A DNA stretch of 8,201 nt. Origin: Actinomycetes bacterium (GTDB lineage: Bacteria > Actinomycetota > Acidimicrobiia > Acidimicrobiales > Microtrichaceae). This document shows, piece by piece, positions 1 to 5,857 of this stretch. The first letter of the stretch is position 1. The number at the start of each line of letters is the position of its first letter. The DNA lies in contig JAEYSR010000202.1 in assembly GCA_023434535.1 (NCBI GenBank), positions 1-8,201 of the forward strand. The letters run 5' to 3'. The position numbers and the translations under genes were made by a program. The notes under the pieces were generated by a model. The model saw only the letters and a program-made list of their open reading frames with translations, searched no databases and had not been told where the DNA came from.

Positions 1-10
1 CCCGAGTTCG

Positions 11-23
11 GGAGCCGTGCTCC
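11..23 (-). terminator. Weak stem just past the oxidoreductase stop codon
   Basis: GGAGC and GCTCC flank a three-base loop directly after the TGA at 26-28. A five-bp stem without a T-tract is weak evidence, and the window edge prevents seeing whether it is part of a larger hairpin. Confidence 0.2.
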
Positions 24-25
24 GG

Positions 26-2323
26 TCAGGCGGGGATGATCTCGACGAGCGCCTGGTACGACGGGATCCGCGAGCCCGGCTCGCGGTGCTCGGGTCCGGC
101 CGGGAGCAGCACGTTGCCCTCGGGCCAGTGCACCTGAGCCGTCCGCGGAGGAAGACGGGACAGGTGGACTCTGGCCGGCATCTCGCCCACCTCGGAGCGC
201 AGGACCACGCGGTCGCCGTCGGCCAGGCCGAGAGCGTGGGCGTCGGTGCGGTCCAGGTAGACGGCGTCGCGGACGGCTCCCGTCAGGGGGTCGGTGTCGG
301 ACCACACGATCGAGTTGAACTGCTTGCCGCGCCGCGTGGACACCAGGAACATCCCGTCGGGCACGCGCTCGTCCGGCGGTGCGAGCGTGGTGAAGCGGCC
401 CTTGCCGTCCGAGGTCGGGAAGCGGCCGCCGGCGCACAGGTGCCGGCCGCCCCACTGCACGGCGTCGCCGGTCGTCTCGAGGAACTCGATGCCGGCGTAG
501 GACGGGACGACCCGGGCGATCTCGGCGCGCAGGTCCTGGTTGGTCGGCCAGGCGAAGTCCCCGGCCCGCTCCGGCCGGGCCCGGCCGACGATGTCGCCGA
601 ACAGCCGCCACTCGCTGCGGGCCTCGCCGACCTGCCGGGGGATCTCCGGCGAGAAGGCCACCCGGCGCTCCGTCGTCGTCGAGGTCCCTCCGCCCTCCTG
701 CTCGTAGCGGGTGGTGACCGGCAGCAGGATCACGTCGTCGCCCTCGACCAGCATCTGGGAGGTCACGACCACGTCCTGGTGGATGCGGGTCGGGACGCGG
801 CCCAGCGCAGCGGCGACCGCGACCGGGTCGGGCATGACCTCAAGGAAGTTGGTCCCCGACATCCACAGCACGTCGATGTCGCCCCGATCGGCCGCCTCGA
901 CCATCTCCGGAGCGGTCAGGCCGTCGTGGGCGGGGACCGGGAAGCCCCACTCCTCGGACAGCACGGCGGCCGACTCGTCGTCGATGTTGACCCCGCCGGG
1001 CAACGCCGTGGCATAGGCACCCATCTCCGCGCCGCCCTGGACCCCGGAGTGCCCGCGGATCGGCATGAGCCCGGCGCCGTTGCGACCGATGTTGCCCCGG
1101 GCGAGACCGACGTTGACGATCGCCTGCACGCCCTCCACCCCGAAGGTGTGCTGGGTGATGCCCATCGACCAGATGAGCACAGCGGCATCGGCATCGGCGT
1201 ACAGGTCGACGAGCTGCTCGAACGTGGCGGCGTCCACGCCGGACGCGGCGATCAGGTCGTCGAGGTCCTGGTCGTCGAGCGAGGACACGAGGTCCTGCCA
1301 GCCGGTGGTGTGCTGGTCGATGAAGGAGTGGTCGACGGCGCGCCGGGCGACGAGCGCCTTCAGCACTGCGTTGGCGAGGGCGATGTCGCCGCCGGGCCGG
1401 ACGGGCACGTGCAGGTCGCAGATGCGGGTGCCGAAGACGGCGGACTCGGCCGAGCTCGGCACCCAGTACCGGTCGAGCCCGGGCTCGAGGAACGGGTTGA
1501 TCACGACGACCTTGGCACCGTTGCGCTTGGCGTGGTCGAGGTGCTTCATGAACACCGGCTGGTTGTTGGCCGGGTTGGTGCCCCAGAGGACGACGAGGTC
1601 GGTCTCCAGCACGTCGCGGAGCGAGCAGGTCGACGCGGCCACTCCGATGGTCGCCTTGAGCCCCAGCGTCGACGGGGCGTGGCACACCCGCGCGGCGGAG
1701 TCGATGTTGGCGGAACCGAGCGCCCGAGCGGCCTTGCCGGCCACGTAGTAGGTCTCGTTGGTCAGGCCGCGGGAGGTGAGGAAAACCGCGATCCTCTCGG
1801 GATCGGCCTGGCCCAGTGCGTCTCCGCACGCCTCGAGCGCCTCGTTCCACGTGATGCGACTGAAGCCGGCCTCCCCCCGTCGCCGACGCATCGGGTGCGC
1901 CAGTCGGCCCATCGCCCGCAGCTCCTTGCCCGACCGCGTGGCGAGCGCCGCCACGTCGCTCAGCAGGATCGGGTCCATGGCGTCCGCGGTGTTGAACTCG
2001 AGCAGCTCGAGCCGGGTGGTGCAGAGGTGCACGCCGTCGATCGTCCAGTCGTGGAGACCGGCCACCCCGAGCGCGCAGCCGTCGCACACGCCCTTGGTGA
2101 GCACGTCCCACGCGTACTTCGGGTGGTTGGCGTTGTCCTTGGCGATCCGGAGCATGTCCTTGAAGTGCCGCGGCTTCTGCTGGTCGACCCCGTTGGGGAC
2201 CAGGCCGGCCCACAGATCGGGGTGCAGGCCGATGCGACTCAGCCCGGACGCCACCGGCTTGGGGAGCAGGGGTCGGCGCACGAGCCGATCCGCCGGTCGG
2301 GGTCGCGGTGTCCGGTCAGCCAT
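26..2323 (-). CDS. FdhF/YdeP-family molybdopterin oxidoreductase (formate dehydrogenase alpha-like)
   Basis: A 765-residue cytoplasmic molybdoenzyme of the bis-molybdopterin-guanine-dinucleotide (DMSO reductase) superfamily, YdeP branch. The physiological substrate is unproven; formate oxidation is possible. Visible features: a Cys pair C80-x2-C83 followed by C101, a putative Fe-S site; RVCHAPST around C214, which lines up with the selenocysteine motif RVUHGPS of E. coli FdhH, so C214 is the probable molybdenum ligand; the cofactor-binding stretch WGTNPANNQP (247-256); RGNIGRNGAG and RGHSGVQGG (409-431); and a C-terminal molybdopterin-binding domain with STRRGKQFNS (662-671). No signal peptide is seen. 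I chose the ATG at 2323 over an upstream start at 2353 because GAAGGA lies five bases before it and it overlaps the fdhD stop by 8 bases, a normal coupled start. It is last in the exporter-fdhD operon. Family assignment is secure, substrate is not. Confidence 0.93.
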   Translation of the reverse strand: MADRTPRPRPADRLVRRPLLPKPVASGLSRIGLHPDLWAGLVPNGVDQQKPRHFKDMLRIAKDNANHPKYAWDVLTKGVCDGCALGVAGLHDWTIDGVHLCTTRLELLEFNTADAMDPILLSDVAALATRSGKELRAMGRLAHPMRRRRGEAGFSRITWNEALEACGDALGQADPERIAVFLTSRGLTNETYYVAGKAARALGSANIDSAARVCHAPSTLGLKATIGVAASTCSLRDVLETDLVVLWGTNPANNQPVFMKHLDHAKRNGAKVVVINPFLEPGLDRYWVPSSAESAVFGTRICDLHVPVRPGGDIALANAVLKALVARRAVDHSFIDQHTTGWQDLVSSLDDQDLDDLIAASGVDAATFEQLVDLYADADAAVLIWSMGITQHTFGVEGVQAIVNVGLARGNIGRNGAGLMPIRGHSGVQGGAEMGAYATALPGGVNIDDESAAVLSEEWGFPVPAHDGLTAPEMVEAADRGDIDVLWMSGTNFLEVMPDPVAVAAALGRVPTRIHQDVVVTSQMLVEGDDVILLPVTTRYEQEGGGTSTTTERRVAFSPEIPRQVGEARSEWRLFGDIVGRARPERAGDFAWPTNQDLRAEIARVVPSYAGIEFLETTGDAVQWGGRHLCAGGRFPTSDGKGRFTTLAPPDERVPDGMFLVSTRRGKQFNSIVWSDTDPLTGAVRDAVYLDRTDAHALGLADGDRVVLRSEVGEMPARVHLSRLPPRTAQVHWPEGNVLLPAGPEHREPGSRIPSYQALVEIIPA

Positions 2324-3194
2324 CCAGTTCCTTCGCAGTGGTCGGGGCGACACGGTCGTCGCCGGCGTAGATCGTGCACCGGCCCGATCGGGCGAAGCCC
2401 GCGAGCACCAGTCCGGCCCGGTCCGCCGTGCGCACGGCCAGCGACGACGGGGCGCTCACCGACACGAGCGCAGCGAAGCCGGCCGCCCAGGCCTTCTGCA
2501 CCATCTCGAAGCTGGCCCGCCCCGACACCCACAGCACCAGGCCCGTGGCGGGCAGGGATCCGTCGAGCAGCAACCGGCCGACGACCTTGTCGACGGCGTT
2601 GTGTCGGCCGATGTCCTCCCGGACGACCAGCACCCGGCCGTCGGGTGCGACCGCCGCGGCGGCGTGGCTGCCGCCGGTGAGGTCGAACAGCTCCTGGTCG
2701 CCGGCGACCGCGTCGCCCGCGGATCCGAGGACCTCCGCCGACAGCGCAGGCCCCGCAGGGAGCGGCTCGAGACGGGCCGTCAGCTCGTCCACAGCGTCGG
2801 AGCCGCAGATGCCGCACGACGACGTCGTCGTGTTGAGCCGGGGCTGCAGCGGCGTGGTCCGACCGACGGTGTCGACGGTGACCACGTTGAACCCCGTGTC
2901 GACCGCGGAGCCGGTGGCGCAGTAGCGGATGCCCCGGACCTCGGCTCCGTCGAGGATCCCCTCGCCCCGGCACCACCCGGCCGCCAGCTCGTAGTCGTGG
3001 CCGGGCGTGCGCATGGTGGTGTTGACGGTGGTGCCGTCGACGCGGATCTCGAGCGGCTCCTCGACCAGGACGGCCTCGGGGCGTCGACCGCGGTCGACCA
3101 CCACGCCGGTGTCCCCGTCCGCGGCGGCGACGGCATCGACCCGATCGAGGTAGAAGCGTCGGGCGAGGTGCGTCTCGGTGCGGGCTCGGGCCAC
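2316..3194 (-). CDS. fdhD: Formate dehydrogenase accessory sulfurtransferase FdhD
   Basis: FdhD carries sulfur from a cysteine desulfurase (IscS in E. coli) to the molybdenum cofactor of formate dehydrogenase-type enzymes, and without it they are inactive. The 292-residue protein has the family hallmarks: VEEPLEIRVDG (45-54), SCGICGS with the sulfur-carrying Cys pair C127-x2-C130, EDIGRHNAVDK (193-203) and VSGRASFEMVQK (223-234). The length is normal. The start is a GTG. An in-frame TAG lies 12 bases upstream, so no longer version is possible, and the best Shine-Dalgarno (GGAGGGG) sits an unusually long 16 bases before it. Its 3' end overlaps the YdeP-family gene by 8 bases, and that enzyme is the obvious client. 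The exporter gene ends 32 bases upstream, so all three are probably co-transcribed. Identity is near certain; only the exact start is in some doubt. Confidence 0.96.
   Translation of the reverse strand: MARARTETHLARRFYLDRVDAVAAADGDTGVVVDRGRRPEAVLVEEPLEIRVDGTTVNTTMRTPGHDYELAAGWCRGEGILDGAEVRGIRYCATGSAVDTGFNVVTVDTVGRTTPLQPRLNTTTSSCGICGSDAVDELTARLEPLPAGPALSAEVLGSAGDAVAGDQELFDLTGGSHAAAAVAPDGRVLVVREDIGRHNAVDKVVGRLLLDGSLPATGLVLWVSGRASFEMVQKAWAAGFAALVSVSAPSSLAVRTADRAGLVLAGFARSGRCTIYAGDDRVAPTTAKELDG
2329..2334 (-). promoter_or_regulatory. Ribosome binding site of the YdeP-family gene
   Basis: GAAGGA on the minus strand, five bases before the ATG at 2323 and inside the 3' end of fdhD. It decides the start of the downstream oxidoreductase and implies coupled translation with fdhD. 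Confidence 0.6.
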
Positions 3195-3203
3195 CGCGGC
3201 AGC

Positions 3204-3227
3204 CTACGAGCCCCTCCGGTCGACCAT
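3204..3227 (-). other. Possible seven-codon leader ORF between exporter gene and fdhD
   Basis: The exporter's TGA overlaps an ATG (TGATG), which opens a tiny reading frame MVDRRGS ending in TAG. It is in the same frame as fdhD, with the TAG 12 bases before fdhD's GTG, and it contains the GGAGGGG likely to serve fdhD. It could be a coupling device, the remnant of an older fdhD start cut off by a nonsense change, or chance. There is no evidence that it is translated. Confidence 0.25.
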
Positions 3228-4174
3228 CACAGCGCCGCCAGCTCCGATGCCCCGTAGACCAGGGCGAGCACCACGATCAGTGCGCCGAACAGGAGTCGGA
3301 TCGTCCGCTCCGAGCTCCCGATCGTCAGTCGGGCGCCGATCCGCGCGCCCGGGACCACGCCGACCATGAGCGGCAGGGCGAAGGCCCAGTCGATGTGGCC
3401 CAGTAGCGCATGGGTGATCAGCGCGGGGACAGAGAAGATCGCGACGGCCACCAGGCTGGAGGCCACGGCGGACTTCATCGGCACCTTCAGCGGGCCGGTC
3501 AGGACCGGGACCATCACGATGCCTCCGCCGACCCCGAGCAGGCCGGCCACGAAGCCGGACGCCGCACCCAGGCCGGCGAGCAACGGGATCGGGTGCGGCC
3601 GGGCAGCTGCGGCCGTGTCGATTCCAGCGGCGGCGTCGGCGTCCTCTGGTGTCGACGGAGCGGATCGGGGTGACGCGAACGCCGTCTCGGTCTCCGACGC
3701 CTCGGTGCCCTCGAACGCCTCGCCGAGGAGGCCCTCGTCGTCCTCGGGGACCACGAGGTCGACGGCCGGGGTGCTCTCGTCGCCGGGACCGGCCGCAGCC
3801 CGGCGGCCGCCCCGGACGACCGAGAAGCCCGACCACAGCATGAGCGCCGCCGTGAGCACCATCAGGGCGCCGCCGCCGACCAGGTCGGAGGCCAGTGCGC
3901 CCACCACCGCGAGGACGGCGCCGGAGATGCCGAGTCCGAGGGCGGCACGCCAGTCGACCAGCCCCTCCTTGGCGTAGCGCAGCGTGCCGGCGATGGCGCC
4001 CGGCAGGATCGCCGGCACGGTGGAGCCGACCGCCTGGATCGGCGTCGCGCCGAGCACCCGGACCGCCGGCGTCGTGATGACCGCTCCGCCGACGCCGAGC
4101 AGGGCGGAGAGCATGCCGGCCCCGACCCCGACGAGGACCGTGACCAGGATCGTCGCCGCGTCCGAGAGGTCCAC
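3227..4174 (-). CDS. TauE/SafE-family sulfite/organosulfonate-type anion exporter
   Basis: A 315-residue integral membrane protein of the TauE/SafE (DUF81) family, whose characterised members move sulfite, sulfoacetate or other small organic anions. The family duplication is visible. The first half (about 5-120) starts with GVGAGMLSALLGVGGAV and the second (about 195-315) with the matching GFVAGLLGVGGGIVMVPVL. Each half is followed by several hydrophobic segments and a charged turn (RYAKEG and TIGSSERT). Between them lies a long hydrophilic, acidic and proline-containing linker at about 121-193. I chose the GTG at 4174 because it places the first membrane helix a normal distance from the N-terminus; the open frame continues to 4510 but its upstream part looks non-coding. 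No Shine-Dalgarno precedes it, so the transcript may be leaderless. It is first in an operon with fdhD and the molybdoenzyme. Substrate and transport direction are unknown. Confidence 0.88.
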   Translation of the reverse strand: MDLSDAATILVTVLVGVGAGMLSALLGVGGAVITTPAVRVLGATPIQAVGSTVPAILPGAIAGTLRYAKEGLVDWRAALGLGISGAVLAVVGALASDLVGGGALMVLTAALMLWSGFSVVRGGRRAAAGPGDESTPAVDLVVPEDDEGLLGEAFEGTEASETETAFASPRSAPSTPEDADAAAGIDTAAAARPHPIPLLAGLGAASGFVAGLLGVGGGIVMVPVLTGPLKVPMKSAVASSLVAVAIFSVPALITHALLGHIDWAFALPLMVGVVPGARIGARLTIGSSERTIRLLFGALIVVLALVYGASELAAL

Positions 4175-4182
4175 GCCGGGCG

Positions 4183-4188
4183 ACGCTA
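4183..4188 (-). promoter_or_regulatory. Possible -10 box of the exporter-fdhD-oxidoreductase operon
   Basis: TAGCGT on the minus strand fits the actinobacterial TAnnnT -10 pattern and ends eight bases before the exporter's GTG. That would put the transcription start at or next to the start codon, which fits the absence of a Shine-Dalgarno. No convincing -35 hexamer is seen. Short motif, so chance is possible. Confidence 0.3.
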
Positions 4189-4349
4189 CGCCGCGGTCGA
4201 CCCCGCACCGAACTCCCACACCGACCGCACCCCACCTCGCACGCCCGCCGACCTCGCACGCACTCGCCACATGGTGACCGCCACGTACAAGCTCGCCTGA
4301 CCCACCCGCCCGACGGGAAGATCTGCCCGAACGACGTCCGACTCCCTCC

Positions 4350-4361
4350 CGGTACCCTCGG
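4350..4361 (+). promoter_or_regulatory. Promoter element CGGTACCCTCGG with -10 box TACCCT
   Basis: This 12-base sequence contains TACCCT (4353-4358), a TAnnnT-type -10 box, and lies 37 bases before the lipoprotein ATG. The identical 12-mer, in the same orientation relative to the gene, precedes the paralogous lipoprotein on the other strand (7227-7238). The repeat upstream of two related genes supports a real promoter. No clear -35 box is seen. Confidence 0.5.
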
Positions 4362-4398
4362 CCTGAGGAACTGCACCTTCGGAAGGGTGGACGACGAC

Positions 4399-5805
4399 AT
4401 GCTGAAGCTGGGACGGACGATCGCTGTCGGAGCGATCGGGCTGGGGGTGGCGGCGACGTCGTGCACGGGCGGAGGTGGCCAGGAGCTGCGCACCGACGGC
4501 GACGCCCCACCGGTCGAGTTCGAGGCCGCAGTGAGCGAGACCTTTGCCGGCACCGGTCGCTACACGTTCACGATGGACGACGACGACGCCGAGGATGTGA
4601 CCCGCACCGGGGAGTTCGCCGGCGACGACATCATCGGCACGGAGAAGTGGGAGGACGAGGATCCGACCACCACCCTGATCGTCGACGACGTCGCCTACGA
4701 GAAGATCGGCCCGGACACCGAGGACTACTGGGGCGTCGATGCCTCGGTGCTGGCGGGCAAGGAGTGGATCCGCACGACCCCGACGCCCGAGGAGATGGCC
4801 GACATGGACATCCCCGACGGCGTCGATCCCGAGGTCGCCGCCGCGATGATGAACGCCGACTCGATGGGCGGTGGCGACGCGTCGGCCCCGCAGATCCTCT
4901 CGCAGCTGGACCGGATCCTGTCGCGGGCGGAGACCGTGACGGCCGACGGAACGGTGCAGGCGGGAGACCGGACGTACGACCGCTACCGGATCACGCTCGG
5001 CGGCGACCAGCTCTTCGAGCTGTACGGGGTCGATCCCGCCACGGGCCTCCTGTCGAGCATCCTCATGTTCGGCGACAACTCGACGCCGGAGGACCTTCGA
5101 CGTCGGGCCGAGACCATCGTCGACTACATGCACGACCACACGAAGCTGGAGCTGACCGTGCTCGCCGAGGGCGGCCAGGTCGGCCGGGTCGACATCCGCT
5201 TCTCGAGTACCGTCGAGGACGAGTACGGGGACTGCATGTTCCTCGACGTCGAGAGCGCCGGCGGCGGAACGATGTCGTTCGAGTTCACCGACCTCGGGGC
5301 ACCGATCACGATCGCGGCACCGAACCCCGCCACCGTCGTCTCCATGGGCGAGATCGAGGACGCGTACTCGTTCGACGACGGCGAGCTCGACACCGACTTC
5401 GGAACCAGCACCAGCGACGAGCCCAGGATCTCGACCAGCGACGGGGAGTGGACCCGGGACGAGCTCGAGGAGTGGGTGATCTGGGACGCCGACGAGCTGG
5501 GCGTGGACCCGGTGACGGTCCCGGCACTCCCCGAGGACCAGCTCGTGGCGCTCTACGAGCGGACGCTGACCCTCGGTGGACCGATGCTCGAGACGGAGAT
5601 GGACGGCGAGATGCCGCGTTCCGACATCGTCGCCACCGTCATCGCCGGCGCGGATCGGATCGGGCTGGACCCGGCTGCCGTTCCGGCGATGTCCGATGCC
5701 GACCTCGTCGACGCCTACGACCGGATCATGGGCATCCGGTACGGCTCGGACGGGGGCGGGGACGAGATGTTCGGCGACATGCTCGAGGGCTGTCCGGGGG
5801 CCTGA
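4399..5805 (+). CDS. Secreted acidic lipoprotein, LppX/LprG-like N-terminus with two C-terminal modules (paralogue 1)
   Basis: A 468-residue predicted lipoprotein of unknown function, anchored outside the membrane. The signal peptide is MLKLGR plus a hydrophobic stretch ending in AATSC, with C22 as the likely lipidated residue (a slightly atypical lipobox). The N-terminal region, about 36-315, has the order GTGRY (51), GEFAGDD (71), DDVAYE (96), Y-W (110-111), which resembles the LppX/LprG/LolA-like lipoproteins that shield lipids; this is a pattern-level guess. Two related modules follow at about 344-390 and 405-446. C279 and C465, the latter four residues from the end, are the only other cysteines and could form a disulfide. 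The ATG at 4399 was preferred to a GTG at 4387 because the latter sits inside the purine-rich ribosome site (GGAAGGGTGG, 4381-4390). It is homologous to the convergent gene ending at 5851. The gene is real; its function is unknown. Confidence 0.88.
   Translation: MLKLGRTIAVGAIGLGVAATSCTGGGGQELRTDGDAPPVEFEAAVSETFAGTGRYTFTMDDDDAEDVTRTGEFAGDDIIGTEKWEDEDPTTTLIVDDVAYEKIGPDTEDYWGVDASVLAGKEWIRTTPTPEEMADMDIPDGVDPEVAAAMMNADSMGGGDASAPQILSQLDRILSRAETVTADGTVQAGDRTYDRYRITLGGDQLFELYGVDPATGLLSSILMFGDNSTPEDLRRRAETIVDYMHDHTKLELTVLAEGGQVGRVDIRFSSTVEDEYGDCMFLDVESAGGGTMSFEFTDLGAPITIAAPNPATVVSMGEIEDAYSFDDGELDTDFGTSTSDEPRISTSDGEWTRDELEEWVIWDADELGVDPVTVPALPEDQLVALYERTLTLGGPMLETEMDGEMPRSDIVATVIAGADRIGLDPAAVPAMSDADLVDAYDRIMGIRYGSDGGGDEMFGDMLEGCPGA
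5428..5736 (+). repeat. Two copies of a C-terminal module (protein-level repeat) in lipoprotein 1
   Basis: Residues 344-390 and 405-446 align with each other. Copy one runs from STSDGEWTRDELE to VPALPEDQLVALYER, and copy two from MPRSDIVATV to VPAMSDADLVDAYDR. Each looks like two short helices joined by a turn (LGVDP or IGLDP before VPA). The second copy lacks the leading TSDG. The same module occurs twice in the neighbouring paralogue. Confidence 0.75.
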
Positions 5806-5857
5806 CAGCCTCGCAGCGGACGGCTCGACCGACGGATCCGGGCGGACCCGTCAGGCC
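5799..5857. terminator. Inverted repeat spanning both convergent stop codons
   Basis: GGCCTGAC (5799-5806) and GTCAGGCC (5850-5857) are perfect 8-base inverted copies enclosing 43 bases. Each arm contains the TGA stop of one of the two tail-to-tail lipoprotein genes. It could act as a bidirectional terminator stem, but there is no T-tract on either side and the loop is long. Similar 3' ends of paralogous genes (both encode Cys-Pro-(Gly)-Ala-stop) may explain part of the symmetry. Confidence 0.3.

Larger units (their letters stand above)
4175..4398. promoter_or_regulatory. Divergent intergenic region between exporter operon and lipoprotein gene
   Basis: These 224 bases separate the minus-strand exporter from the plus-strand lipoprotein. 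They hold a probable -10 box for each direction and a Shine-Dalgarno for the lipoprotein. I see no RNA gene, riboswitch or operator-like long inverted repeat. A minus-strand open frame crosses it but continues antisense into the lipoprotein gene and looks like a shadow. Confidence 0.5.

Noticed and set aside
2324..2353. Upstream start for the oxidoreductase at 2353
   Set aside because: It would lengthen the overlap with fdhD, and the ATG at 2323 has a well-placed Shine-Dalgarno and an 8-base overlap typical of coupled genes.
17..2680. Very long plus-strand open frame (887 codons) opposite the oxidoreductase and fdhD
   Set aside because: Its product is low-complexity Arg/Gly/His/Asp-rich sequence without motifs, and it lies antisense to two clearly recognisable genes. 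It is a GC-rich codon shadow.
4175..4510. N-terminal extension of the exporter to 4510
   Set aside because: The extension is Arg/Pro/Ser-rich, crosses the divergent promoter and the start of the lipoprotein gene, and would put a long non-hydrophobic segment before the first membrane helix.
4186..5139. Minus-strand open frame of 317 codons opposite lipoprotein 1
   Set aside because: It is antisense to a gene with a signal peptide and a recognisable paralogue; its His/Arg/Val-rich product shows no motif. Shadow.
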